From CAZKUN01 sp964555935 (GTDB taxonomy: Bacteria; Armatimonadota; Zipacnadia; Zipacnadales; VGFC01), in NCBI GenBank assembly GCA_964555935.1, contig CAZKUN010000240.1, positions 1 to 13,543 of the forward strand: 13,543 nt of DNA. Direction: 5' to 3'. A program made the position numbers and the translations under genes. The notes beneath the pieces are model-generated. The model saw only the letters and a list, made by a program, of their open reading frames with translations. It was not told where the DNA came from and did not search any database. Below, in pieces: positions 1 through 7,622 of the stretch; position 1 is the first letter of the stretch, and each line of letters starts with the position of its first letter.

Positions 1-71
1 GTCGCCAGCGCTCCGCAGGCGTTCGCGAGCCGTCCGATCGACTCAAGCGGCAGGCCTTCGATGATCTCCAT
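1..71 (-). CDS. Start of an unidentified gene, cut by the window edge
   Basis: Only the first 23 codons are present, starting at ATG 71-69 and running off the left edge. A strong ribosome binding site (GGGAGGG, complement of 76-82) lies 4 bases before the ATG, and an in-frame TGA, the stop of the preceding oxidoreductase gene, blocks any longer start. The 12-base gap to that gene implies translation from the same transcript. The visible peptide includes EGLPLESIGRLANACGALA. It reminds me of the 'ANA.GAL..T' helix near the C-terminus of PfkB-family sugar kinases, but here it sits at the N-terminus, so either the gene is an N-terminally truncated kinase or the resemblance is chance. The function is not assigned; the start is secure. 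Confidence 0.6.
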   Translation of the reverse strand, partial: MEIIEGLPLESIGRLANACGALA

Positions 72-83
72 GGTGCCCTCCCG

Positions 84-1109
84 TCATTCGACGTCCGCGA
101 GCGCGACTGATTCACCCGTCTCGACGCTCCGCAGGATCGCCTCGATGATCCGCATGTTCTCGACGCCGTCCGCGAGCGTCGCGATGGGCTCCACTTGCCC
201 GAGCACTGCCCTAGCGAAGTGGCTCAACTCACCCCAGTAGCCCTTCGTGTGGTGGCCGCTCGAGTGCCAGCCGGATAGGTTATGGGAAGTGAAGTAGCGA
301 TCGCTCCAGCCAAACACGCGCATGTCCTCGGGCTCGGCGAACTGGCGATTCTGGGCGATCACCTCACACGTCGCCCCCGAATCGATCTTGATCGCGCCCT
401 CCGCGCACGAGACATACGCCTCCTCGGTGCAGTCATTCCACGTCTGCGCCGAGTTGATGTTGAGCTGCCCAACGCCCCCATCCACGAGCGTGAAGCTCGC
501 GCTGATCGCCTGCGTCCCGGCCGCCGTCTCCGTGCCGAAGGCAAAGACATCCTTCCACTCGCCGCCGAGGAAGCGCCCGAGGTCGATCATATGGATCCCG
601 TTGAACAGCAGCATCCGCCGATGCTCGTCGTACTTGCCCGCGCCATGGATCAGCGTGATGGATGACACCGGGCCGATGTCGCCCGAGTCGATCACGCTCT
701 TCGCCACCGCGTTCGCCTGTGCGAACCGTTTCATAAAGCCCACCATGCCCCACGTGCCCGCATCGCTCGCCGCGTCGACGAGTTCCACGGAACCCGCGAG
801 ATCCCACGCCGGCGGCTTCTCCATCCACACCGGCAAGCCCCGCTTCAGGCACTCCAGCCCCACATCATGATGCATGTCCGGCATCCCGCAGATGCAAACC
901 GCGTCGGGCACAACCGTGTCCAGCATCTTCGTCAGGTCCGCGCACGCTTCCGCCGCTCCAAAACGCTTCGCGGCGCTCTGAGCGCGCGCCTCGTCCAGAT
1001 CACAGGTGGCCACGAGATCGAACTCCGGGATGTGCGCGATGCACGGATACAGACATTCCGTCGAGTGGCTGCCGGCTCCAACAAACGCAATGCGAGCGGA
1101 ATCTGACAT
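84..1109 (-). CDS. Gfo/Idh/MocA-family NAD(P)-dependent oxidoreductase
   Basis: This 341-residue protein has the usual length of the family, which oxidises or reduces sugars, inositols and sugar derivatives with NAD(P) in the cytoplasm. The N-terminal Rossmann fold shows the dinucleotide-binding GAGSHS at residues 11-16 after a short beta strand. It ends with the family signature EKPP at 97-100 (usually EKP). The C-terminal alpha/beta domain follows, with Lys127 in GFMKRF and the catalytic-region helix NGIHMIDLGRFLGG at 170-183, carrying His173 and Asp176. There is no signal peptide. Start ATG 1109-1107 is preceded by GAGGGAG about 8 bases upstream. A second gene follows after 12 bases. The substrate cannot be read from sequence; the neighbouring polysaccharide enzymes suggest a released sugar or uronate. 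Confidence 0.9.
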   Translation of the reverse strand: MSDSARIAFVGAGSHSTECLYPCIAHIPEFDLVATCDLDEARAQSAAKRFGAAEACADLTKMLDTVVPDAVCICGMPDMHHDVGLECLKRGLPVWMEKPPAWDLAGSVELVDAASDAGTWGMVGFMKRFAQANAVAKSVIDSGDIGPVSSITLIHGAGKYDEHRRMLLFNGIHMIDLGRFLGGEWKDVFAFGTETAAGTQAISASFTLVDGGVGQLNINSAQTWNDCTEEAYVSCAEGAIKIDSGATCEVIAQNRQFAEPEDMRVFGWSDRYFTSHNLSGWHSSGHHTKGYWGELSHFARAVLGQVEPIATLADGVENMRIIEAILRSVETGESVALADVE

Positions 1110-1260
1110 GGCAATGCTCCCTCGTTTTCCTGGACTGAACCTACTGGCGACCGCACTTCATCCCGCATGCCCGAAGGCCCTCCGTCGCTGAAGCGCTGTG
1201 CGGTCGCGGTCCCATCGTGGCGTCCGATGCGTGGGCACTCCCACACACCAAGCAACTCCC

Positions 1261-1282
1261 AACACACTGTCAACACACTGTC
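1261..1282. repeat. Tandem 11-bp direct repeat (AACACACTGTC x2)
   Basis: Two perfect head-to-tail copies of AACACACTGTC at 1261-1271 and 1272-1282 are followed by a partial third copy (AAC). On the minus strand each copy boundary reads TTGACA, so the repeat supplies two -35-like boxes pointing toward the oxidoreductase gene, but no acceptable -10 lies at the right distance. It could be an operator or part of a divergent control region. The rest of 1110-1317 shows nothing I can name. Confidence 0.45.
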
Positions 1283-1317
1283 AACGCAGCGACTGGAGTG
1301 TTTTTTGCGTCCGCCTG

Positions 1318-1346
1318 TTGTGTTGGCGGCCGGATTCGGGTATACT
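1318..1346 (+). promoter_or_regulatory. Sigma70-type promoter of the HARE-HTH-like gene
   Basis: TTGTGT at 1318-1323 and TATACT at 1341-1346 are separated by exactly 17 bases. The -10 matches the consensus at 5 of 6 positions; the -35 is weaker at 3 of 6. Transcription would begin near 1353, about 38 bases before the GTG start. This rules out the longer upstream reading of the same frame as the real gene start. Confidence 0.55.
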
Positions 1347-1352
1347 CATACT

Positions 1353-1384
1353 ACCGGACCAAGCAAACCAACTCCGGTCGGAGG
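1353..1384 (+). promoter_or_regulatory. Inverted repeat around transcription start and ribosome binding site
   Basis: ACCGGA (1353-1358) and TCCGGT (1373-1378) form a 6-bp inverted repeat with a 14-base loop, starting at the expected transcription start. Overlapping it, CTCC (1372-1375) can pair with GGAG (1380-1383) across a four-base loop, covering the GGAGG ribosome binding site at 1380-1384. Either a repressor site or a leader hairpin limiting translation would fit. Autoregulation by the encoded DNA-binding protein is an inference. Confidence 0.35.
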
Positions 1385-1390
1385 CCAACC

Positions 1391-1900
1391 GTGTCTTCAC
1401 CACGCGAGAGCTCGTACCTTAGCCCACGGCAACTCGCCTCGATGCGCACCCGTCTCGGCGAACTCGATGAGAAGATCGAGCCGATGGTGACGGAACGCGA
1501 CGCATTGCGAGCGTTCCTGCGTACTGCCGGTGTGAGTCTGGCTGACGACGCACAGGATGAGGGCGATGTGGCGCCCGAGCGCATCGAGGCGTTGCCCGTC
1601 CGGGACCAAGATGACTTTCGCCTTGAGGAGATCGGCGGGGATGCGTTGGTTGAGGCTGCGCTGAGCATCCTCCGCGAGACGCCAGACCCTCTCAACGCCC
1701 AGACAATACTCGACCGCATGCGGGAACGGGGGCTTACGTGTCGTGGGAAGGATCCACGCAACAACCTCTACGCCCACGTACACCGGAGCGGCAAGGCACG
1801 CAAAGTTAGCCGGGGCTTGTGGCGCCCGGACCCTGATCCGTTCGTGTCAGATGCGCCCGCTGATGCTCAGGAACCTGAGGGAGGTGATGTTGACGACTAG
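1391..1900 (+). CDS. HARE-HTH-like winged-helix protein with N-terminal coiled coil
   Basis: The product is a 169-residue acidic protein. I choose GTG 1391 because GGAGG at 1380-1384 sits 6 bases upstream and the promoter lies at 1318-1346; the same frame stays open to an ATG at 1217, but that would precede the promoter. Residues 14-45 form a charged helix likely to be a coiled coil. Residues 84-145 look like a winged helix of the HB1/ASXL/restriction-endonuclease (HARE) type: a helix 'ALVEAALSILRE', a turn with 'PLNAQTILDRMRERGL', then 'LYAHVHRSGKARKVSRGLWRP' split over recognition helix and wing. HARE-HTH domains occur in RNA polymerase delta subunit and in restriction and modified-DNA-sensing systems. 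The C-terminal tail is acidic, as in RNA polymerase delta. Its partner or target is unknown. Confidence 0.7.
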   Translation: MSSPRESSYLSPRQLASMRTRLGELDEKIEPMVTERDALRAFLRTAGVSLADDAQDEGDVAPERIEALPVRDQDDFRLEEIGGDALVEAALSILRETPDPLNAQTILDRMRERGLTCRGKDPRNNLYAHVHRSGKARKVSRGLWRPDPDPFVSDAPADAQEPEGGDVDD

Positions 1901-1923
1901 CACTCGTGGCCTAGAAGAACGGT

Positions 1924-1960
1924 GAGCGGCCCCGATAGCTTGGAGGCAGAGGGGCCGCTC
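1924..1960 (+). terminator. Perfect 10-bp inverted repeat after the HARE-HTH-like gene
   Basis: GAGCGGCCCC at 1924-1933 pairs perfectly with GGGGCCGCTC at 1951-1960 across a 17-base loop, 23 bases after the stop codon. No T-run follows, so a classical intrinsic terminator is not proven. A factor-assisted terminator, an RNA-stabilising hairpin or a protein-binding site is equally possible. Confidence 0.45.
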
Positions 1961-2097
1961 AGAAGACGCAACGATCTCGCAGGTTGCCCCGCAAGGTCGA
2001 CGCTGTAAGGCTACCCAGCGCTTGGTTATCATACCACCTGGGAGCCCGGATTACAAGGGGAATCCGCAGCTGCGCGGCCCCCGGGAGATATGAGACC

Positions 2098-2457
2098 ATG
2101 AGTGCTAGTGTGTCTATTGAACTGAAGTCAGCCGTCAAGCAGTATCTGCTCCTCAACGCCGTAGGCGAGGAGAACGCCAAGACAACCGACCAGATCGCGG
2201 TCGGCATTGGAGAGGCGCCAACGCGGCAGAACAACCCCATTCGCGACGCGGCCCGTGACCTGGCGCTCACGTACGAACTGCCTGTCTGTAGCGGCCCCAG
2301 GGGGTTCTGGGTTGCTCGCGAGCGTCCAGACATACTCCCACAGGCGAGCGCCCTTGAGCGTCGCGCAGAGAAGATCGTCAGGCGCGCGAACGCCATGAAG
2401 AACTGGTACGAACACTGGTACGACATCTTCCCGGATGATGACTCGTCCAACAACTGA
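2098..2457 (+). CDS. Phage-like winged-helix DNA-binding protein
   Basis: The product is 119 residues from ATG 2098, which has GGAG at 2084-2087 ten bases upstream. The frame is open further upstream, but that extension has no ribosome binding site and atypical composition. The pattern 'YLLLNAVGEENAKTTDQIA' (15-33), then a helix with 'NPIRDAARDLALTYELPVCSG' split over 46-66, and 'GPRGFWVARERPDI' (66-79) matches small winged-helix proteins found in phages and mobile elements, in which a wing ending 'G.r.GYW.A' is followed by a long helix. That helix appears here at about 83-107, with aromatic residues WYEHWY near its end. A role in DNA replication or gene control is known for some such proteins and only inferred here. 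Codon use (agt, gct, tct, att) is less C-biased than in the metabolic neighbours, hinting at transfer. Confidence 0.6.
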   Translation: MSASVSIELKSAVKQYLLLNAVGEENAKTTDQIAVGIGEAPTRQNNPIRDAARDLALTYELPVCSGPRGFWVARERPDILPQASALERRAEKIVRRANAMKNWYEHWYDIFPDDDSSNN

Positions 2458-2468
2458 ATACGTGCCAG

Positions 2469-2495
2469 GAAGGGCCCGGGACTCCCGGGCCCTTC
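2469..2495 (+). terminator. Perfect 12-bp hairpin, probable terminator
   Basis: GAAGGGCCCGGG (2469-2480) and CCCGGGCCCTTC (2484-2495) pair without mismatch around a three-base loop, 12 bases after the stop codon of the winged-helix gene. Only a weak TGATT follows. Its position and stability make termination before the secreted-enzyme genes likely. Confidence 0.65.
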
Positions 2496-2580
2496 TGATT
2501 CGCTGCCCCGCCTGCCGCGCCAAGGGCAAACCCTCGCGACCGGGGAAGACGCGGGCAACTCCACGGGAGACAGTTCACCC

Positions 2581-4257
2581 ATGCGAACCCGCGCCATCAT
2601 TCTTCTCGCGCTCATTCAGGGGGCGGTCGGCATGACTCAGGCCATTAAGCAGGAGACGCTCTCGACCACCGGATCGACCCGAGGCACTGCTTACACGCTC
2701 AGCAACAAGATCGTGTCGTGGGGCGGGCGGACGCATTTCGCGTGGCTCGGCAGCGAGGCCGAGTGCATGGTCGCCACCTACGACCGCAACACGGGCGAAT
2801 GGCTCGGACAGTGGCACGTCGGCACGGGCTTCGATAACCACGGCGGCCCCGCGATGGTCGCCGATAGCGCAGGCTACCTCCACATCGTCTTCGGCCCGCA
2901 TCATGGCGACATCCAGTACCGACGCTCCGCGCGGCCAAACGACGCCTCCGAATGGATCGACATGGGCGTCTTCGGCGTCGGCGCGACGTATCCCAGTCTC
3001 GTCTGCGATTCCGACGACACCCTCCACGCGACCTATCGGGGCCTCGGGAAGCCGTGGCAAACCGCCTACCAGCGCAAGCCAGCCGGCGGCGAGTGGTCCG
3101 AGCCCGTCGCCCTCGTCGACGCCAACGTGCCCGATGGTTACACGCAATTCACCAACGCGCTCGCCGTCGGACGCGATGACACGATCCACCTCGCGTTCCA
3201 CGTGTACGATCTCCATCCGGCCGCGGGCAAGTCAGCGGGCTACCTGAAGTCCACCGATGGCGGCGACTCGTGGAGTCTGGTCGATGGAGCGCCGATCGAT
3301 CTGCCCTACACGCCCGACATGCCGGGGTGGGTGGAGCAAGGCCCGGACTTCGACATGCGCGTCGGCAATGTCGCGCTCTCGCCGGAGGGCCTGCCATTTT
3401 TCACCATCGGCCACTACATGCCCAAGCCCGGCCGCGCGGCGCTCTGTCATTGGGACGGCAGCGAGTGGGTCTCGCGCGATCTGTCTCCCGATGTCCGCGC
3501 GCTGATGCCCGATGCTCACATCGCGCACGGCACGTGCTGCTTCGACGAGAGGGGCGTCCTCTACGTCGCGGTGTCCGCCAACAAGGCGGGCGGTTGGGGC
3601 GATCCTACAAACCGCGTCTTCCTGCTCGTCTCGCAAGATCGCGGGCAGACCTTCGAAACCACCATGCTCTCTGACGCGGGCTCTACCGCGTCGAACTGGT
3701 TCCCGAGCCTCGAGCGCGCAACCGGGCACAACCGCGTGCCCATCCCCCACCTCATCTACACCATCGGCGAGCCCGGCGCCAATAACAAGGAGCCCGTCGC
3801 CACCGAGATCCGCGCCGTGACACTTGAACGATGGCTTGGAGGGCCGCATGTCCCGAACATTGTCAGCCTGTGCAATTCTCCTATCCGTGGCCGCGCTCGC
3901 CGCTGCCCAAGGCCCTGCGGCCGAATGCCGCGTCGTCGCGATCGACGGGCCGATCGTCGAGGGCGAGCCGTTCACCGTCGTCGCGCGCTACTCCGTGCCC
4001 GAGGGCTCGGTCCGGATCAACTGCGAGTTGAAGAGCGCGCAGCACGTCGTGCTGTCGGCCGCGCGCCGCGAGATCTCCGGCACGGGCGAGATGGGCCTTC
4101 GTTTGGTGGCTCCCTCCGCTTCGGATCACCGCGCGATCATCCTCGCGCTCTGGCTCGGCGAGGACTGGCAGAACCCACTTGCCCCGATGGTACAGACCCA
4201 GGCGCTGCCCGTCATGACCGCCGCGCAAGCCGAGACCATGAAGCAACACGCCGATGA
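2581..4257 (+). CDS. Secreted BNR-type beta-propeller protein, no stop before next gene
   Basis: The coherent protein covers about residues 1-415 (to about 3825). It starts at ATG 2581 with GGGAGA ten bases upstream and has a short signal peptide (1-17, cleavage near AVG/MTQ). Blade-like repeats carry 'DNHGGPAM' (85-92) and 'FGPHHGDIQYRRS' (104-116), which resemble the BNR_4 family. Asp-box motifs S.D.G..W/F occur at 224-231 and again in 'SQDRGQTF' around residue 355. BNR_4 proteins are secreted seven-bladed propellers, and related folds include ulvan lyases of PL24/PL25, so polysaccharide binding or cleavage is plausible but unproven. After residue 415 the ORF continues for about 140 arginine-rich residues that are only an off-frame reading of the next gene, so a normal stop appears lost. 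Confidence 0.75.
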   Translation: MRTRAIILLALIQGAVGMTQAIKQETLSTTGSTRGTAYTLSNKIVSWGGRTHFAWLGSEAECMVATYDRNTGEWLGQWHVGTGFDNHGGPAMVADSAGYLHIVFGPHHGDIQYRRSARPNDASEWIDMGVFGVGATYPSLVCDSDDTLHATYRGLGKPWQTAYQRKPAGGEWSEPVALVDANVPDGYTQFTNALAVGRDDTIHLAFHVYDLHPAAGKSAGYLKSTDGGDSWSLVDGAPIDLPYTPDMPGWVEQGPDFDMRVGNVALSPEGLPFFTIGHYMPKPGRAALCHWDGSEWVSRDLSPDVRALMPDAHIAHGTCCFDERGVLYVAVSANKAGGWGDPTNRVFLLVSQDRGQTFETTMLSDAGSTASNWFPSLERATGHNRVPIPHLIYTIGEPGANNKEPVATEIRAVTLERWLGGPHVPNIVSLCNSPIRGRARRCPRPCGRMPRRRDRRADRRGRAVHRRRALLRARGLGPDQLRVEERAARRAVGRAPRDLRHGRDGPSFGGSLRFGSPRDHPRALARRGLAEPTCPDGTDPGAARHDRRASRDHEATRR

Positions 4258-7200
4258 CGCGCCGCAGGTGCTCCAGTCGCTGGGCTGGGAGGAATCCGAG
4301 GCTGGTAACGTCGCCGTGCTGAGGGACGATCTCCCTGGCCTCGACGCTGCCGTGGTCGACCGCTACATCGCGGCGCTCACCGCGACGGGTATATCGGTCA
4401 CGCCCCTCGCCGGCGATCATCTCGCGAATCCCTACGTGCTCGATCCCGAACGCTTCGACATGCTCGTTCTCACTCACCCTCAGACCTTCCCCGCCGAGGC
4501 ACTTGAATCCATCGGCGCGTATACCGACGGCGGCGGCGACCTCATCGCCATCGGCGCCCCTGCCTTCAGCCGCCAGGTCGCGAAGGTTGACGGAGAGTGG
4601 ATGTACCGCGAAGAGTACCTCGCCCGGCTGGCTGGCGTCGAGCCGACCACCATGATCCAGAGCTTCGACACGCTCCCCGACCTTCGCCGCGGGACCAACA
4701 ACACCGAGAGCGAAACGACTGCCGAACTGGGTGCGGGAGCTGGCGACACGAACTCCGCGCTCCACGTGAAGATCGGCGATCTGACCGGCTGGGACACGCA
4801 CGAAATGACAGTAGCCGAGGGCGCCTTCGGCCCTGGCGACACGCTGACGTGCTTCTGGGCTAAGGGCGCTGAGCGCACGACTCAGCTCTCGATGGAGTGG
4901 CGCGAGCGCGATGGGTCGCGATGGATCGCCACCATCCCGCTGACAGCTGAGTGGACCCACCACGCCCTGCGCCCAGCCGATTTCCGTTTCTGGCAGGACA
5001 GCAGCAGCGAGGGCCGCGGCGGCGCGGGCGACGTGCTGAACCCGGCAAATGCGGGCACAATGGCGTTCGGCTTGGCGTTCACCCACACGCCCGTTCCGGG
5101 CGGCGAGCACGAGTATTGGATCGACGAAATCGGCTCCGCGTCCAACCCGTTCAGCGACGAGATCGTCTTCGAATCGGCCGAGGTCCCCGTCATCGGGACG
5201 GTGAGTCCGCCCTACAAGATCTACGAGAACGCTGACGCCGCGTCGCTCGACGCGTCGGCCGGGCTCCCGATCCTCGGCGAGTCCGTCCTGCCGATGCCCC
5301 TTACGGTCCTGTCCAGCCACGTCCGCCCACAAGGCACGGGCTTTGGCAAGCAGCGCAAGTGGCGTTGGGTGCCCCTCGTCCAGGCGCGAGGCGCGGGCGG
5401 CGAGGTCACCGGCACTCTCGCAACGCTGATGCTCAACGATGCTGGCGGGTCGATCGTCTCCATCACTGCGGGCGACGCCGACTATGCCGCCCAGGAAGGC
5501 GTCCTCGAGACGGTTGTCCGTCTGGCGGAGCGTCTGATCGATGGCATCTTCCTCTATGAGGGCGGCAGCGAGTTCTACGCCTACTTTGGCGAAGAGTCCG
5601 TGAAACTCGGAGCCCAAGTACGCAACGGGGGCGCCCAACCGACCGGCCGTATGACGGTCGAATTCGTCGTGAATCCCGACGACCGCCCGTTCATCGAATC
5701 GTTCCGGAAGCGCATGCCCGTGTCGGTTGCGGCGGGCGACGAGGCTGTCGTATCCACCGTCTGGGAGAGTGGCCTGCGCCCCGGCCGAGAGTATACCGTG
5801 ACAACCACGCTGAAACGCGACGGCCAGGTCATCGGCGAACTCGTTCACCCGCTCATCGTCTGGAAGAAGCCCAGCAAGCCCCAGCACGTGACCGCCCGCG
5901 ACGGGCACTTCTTCGTCGGCGACGAGCCCTGGTTCCCGCATGGCGTGAACTACATGCCGTCCTCGGAATGCGGCATCGAAGACAACGAGTACTTCGAGTT
6001 CTGGCTCGACCCGCAACCATACGATCCCGCTGTCACCGAGCGCGACCTGTCGCGATGCGCGGCCATGGGCTTCAACATGGTCAGCGTCTTCGTCTACCAC
6101 CGCTCCATCGACAGCCGCAACCTCCTCGACCTCCTGATGCGCTGTGAGAAGCACGGGTTGCGCGTGAATCTCTCGCTCCGCCCCGGAACGCCGCTCGCGT
6201 TCGAGTGGCCGGAGACGGGCGAGATCATCCAGCGTTACCGCCTGGCGGAGATGGACAACATCTTCGTCTATGATCTGGCGTGGGAACCCGTCTTCGGCAA
6301 CTACGAGCGCCGCAAGGTGCATGACCGCGCGTGGGAAGACTGGGTCGTCGAGCGCTATCGCAGCGTCGCAAACGCCGAGACCGATTGGGGAGTGTCCATT
6401 CCGCGCGTCGACGAGGTCGTCACCTCACCATCCGACGAGCAGGTGGCCACCGACGGCGACTGGCGCGCGATGTCGATTGCCTACCGGCGCTTCCTTGACG
6501 ATCTTCTCAGCAAGGCCCACCTCCGCGCCGCCCAGAAGATCAAGAGCGTCGATCCAAATCACCTCATCAGCTTCCGCATGAACACCGCCGGAGACCCAAC
6601 GGTCGGCGCGTCGTGGATCGCCTATGATTTCCATGGTCTCGCCAAGTCGGTCGACGTCATGGAGCCAGAGGGTTACGGCCGGATCGGCGATTGGGATCGC
6701 ATTAAGCCGGGGTGGTTCACCGCCGCCTACTCGCGCTATGCCGCGCCGGGCCGTCCTGTCATGTGGGCGGAGTTCGGTCGCCACGTGTGGGATCGGAACA
6801 CGATGAGCCAGAGCCCGGAGCAGTTGGCGATCACCGCTCAGTTCTACCGCGATTTCCTCAACATGGTCCTCAGGTCCGGCGCCGACGGCGCCGTCTGTTG
6901 GTTCTATCCGGGCGGATACCGGGTCAACGAACTGAGCGACTACGGCATTATCAACCCGGATGGGACTTGGCGCGAGGTCACCGAGGTGATCCATGACTTC
7001 GCCGACCGCATGACCAGTCCGCGCGATCTGCCCGACACGCAGAAGACCTTCACAGTCGACCGCGGCGCAGACCCGAGCGGCATCCAAGGCATCTGGGCGG
7101 AGATCGGCCAAGACTTCATGGCTGCGGCCGAGGCGGGCGAGAACCCCATCCTCATCGACGAGACCACTGACCGCACCTCAGCGGACGAGCCCGTCATCGC

Positions 7201-7279
7201 CGTCGGCAACCGTCCCTACAATGGCGCGAACCCGCCGAAGTACCTCAACGCCGAGTTCAACACCCTTAGACGTGCTTGA
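3848..7279 (+). CDS. Large secreted multidomain clan GH-A-like glycosidase, frameshifted at its 3' end
   Basis: The chosen start is ATG 3848 (GGAGGG at 3838-3843, four bases before) because it opens directly into a signal peptide (1-20); a TTG at 3824 in frame has no such support. As sequenced it has 1143 residues. Around 203-240 is an alpha/beta segment of ThuA/GATase-like type ('DMLVLTHPQTF' then 'AYTDGGGDLIAIG'). Around 272-431 is a beta-sandwich typical of carbohydrate-binding modules, ending 'EYWIDEIG'. About 570-674 is an Ig-like region, followed by a TIM barrel starting 'GHFFVGDEPWFPHGVNYMP' near 685. Candidate catalytic residues are Glu813 in YDLAWEP (acid/base; the usual preceding Asn is Trp) and Glu975 in VMWAEFG (nucleophile). 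Specificity (GH2/GH5/GH42-like) is undetermined. The last six codons are out of frame with the remaining domain. Confidence 0.8.
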   Translation: MSRTLSACAILLSVAALAAAQGPAAECRVVAIDGPIVEGEPFTVVARYSVPEGSVRINCELKSAQHVVLSAARREISGTGEMGLRLVAPSASDHRAIILALWLGEDWQNPLAPMVQTQALPVMTAAQAETMKQHADDAPQVLQSLGWEESEAGNVAVLRDDLPGLDAAVVDRYIAALTATGISVTPLAGDHLANPYVLDPERFDMLVLTHPQTFPAEALESIGAYTDGGGDLIAIGAPAFSRQVAKVDGEWMYREEYLARLAGVEPTTMIQSFDTLPDLRRGTNNTESETTAELGAGAGDTNSALHVKIGDLTGWDTHEMTVAEGAFGPGDTLTCFWAKGAERTTQLSMEWRERDGSRWIATIPLTAEWTHHALRPADFRFWQDSSSEGRGGAGDVLNPANAGTMAFGLAFTHTPVPGGEHEYWIDEIGSASNPFSDEIVFESAEVPVIGTVSPPYKIYENADAASLDASAGLPILGESVLPMPLTVLSSHVRPQGTGFGKQRKWRWVPLVQARGAGGEVTGTLATLMLNDAGGSIVSITAGDADYAAQEGVLETVVRLAERLIDGIFLYEGGSEFYAYFGEESVKLGAQVRNGGAQPTGRMTVEFVVNPDDRPFIESFRKRMPVSVAAGDEAVVSTVWESGLRPGREYTVTTTLKRDGQVIGELVHPLIVWKKPSKPQHVTARDGHFFVGDEPWFPHGVNYMPSSECGIEDNEYFEFWLDPQPYDPAVTERDLSRCAAMGFNMVSVFVYHRSIDSRNLLDLLMRCEKHGLRVNLSLRPGTPLAFEWPETGEIIQRYRLAEMDNIFVYDLAWEPVFGNYERRKVHDRAWEDWVVERYRSVANAETDWGVSIPRVDEVVTSPSDEQVATDGDWRAMSIAYRRFLDDLLSKAHLRAAQKIKSVDPNHLISFRMNTAGDPTVGASWIAYDFHGLAKSVDVMEPEGYGRIGDWDRIKPGWFTAAYSRYAAPGRPVMWAEFGRHVWDRNTMSQSPEQLAITAQFYRDFLNMVLRSGADGAVCWFYPGGYRVNELSDYGIINPDGTWREVTEVIHDFADRMTSPRDLPDTQKTFTVDRGADPSGIQGIWAEIGQDFMAAAEAGENPILIDETTDRTSADEPVIAVGNRPYNGANPPKYLNAEFNTLRRA

Positions 7280-7622
7280 CGCGGAGGGCAACTGGGCCAG
7301 CATCGAGACCGATGGGCAGACCGTTGAGATCGACCCATCGGAGCCGGTCACCATTCGCGCATCGCTCGGTAACCTCGGCCGGGCAACGTGGCTCGCGCCT
7401 GCAGAACATGCCGGGCCGGGCGGCGTCTACCTCACGGCCGATGCCGATCCGCCGATCACCCTCCGCGAGCCGCTCGCAGACGACGTCCCATGGCTCGCCG
7501 ACGCGCGATTCGAGGCGACAGTCAAGATCACCGCACCGACGGAGATCACCCTCCACCTCACCGCCGACGACCGCGCCGATTTCGGCGAGCGCCTAACGGT
7601 CACGCTCATCCCGGCGGAGTGA
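7221..7622 (+). pseudogene. C-terminal beta domain of the glycosidase in a shifted frame
   Basis: From about 7263 this frame encodes a continuous, sensible secreted-type beta-sandwich: 'DVLDAEGNWASIETDGQ', later 'VTIRASLGNLGRATWLAP' and 'EITLHLTADDRADFGERL'. Upstream of 7263 the frame is arginine-rich nonsense. It joins seamlessly to the end of the glycosidase (AEFNT) if one base is removed from the CCC run at 7263-7265 or if the ribosome slips +1 at CTT (7265-7267). It is therefore not an independent gene: ATG 7221 lies inside the glycosidase and has no ribosome binding site. The stop overlaps the end of the opposite-strand lyase by 17 bases. Nothing distinguishes a sequencing error, a real mutation or programmed slippage. 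Confidence 0.7.

Noticed and set aside
1110..1317. Minus-strand promoter for the oxidoreductase gene from the TTGACA boxes in the 11-bp repeat
   Set aside because: At 16-18 bases from either TTGACA the sequence is GC-rich with no TATAAT-like hexamer, so only the repeat itself is reported.
1217..1390. 58-codon upstream extension of the HARE-HTH-like gene
   Set aside because: The extension would begin upstream of the promoter at 1318-1346 and is Cys/aromatic-rich. GGAGG correctly spaced before GTG 1391 defines the start.
3881..6322. 813-codon open frame on the minus strand inside the glycosidase
   Set aside because: It lies antisense to a clearly domain-structured secreted enzyme, has no signal, motif or ribosome binding site, and such long shadows are common with this GC-rich codon use.
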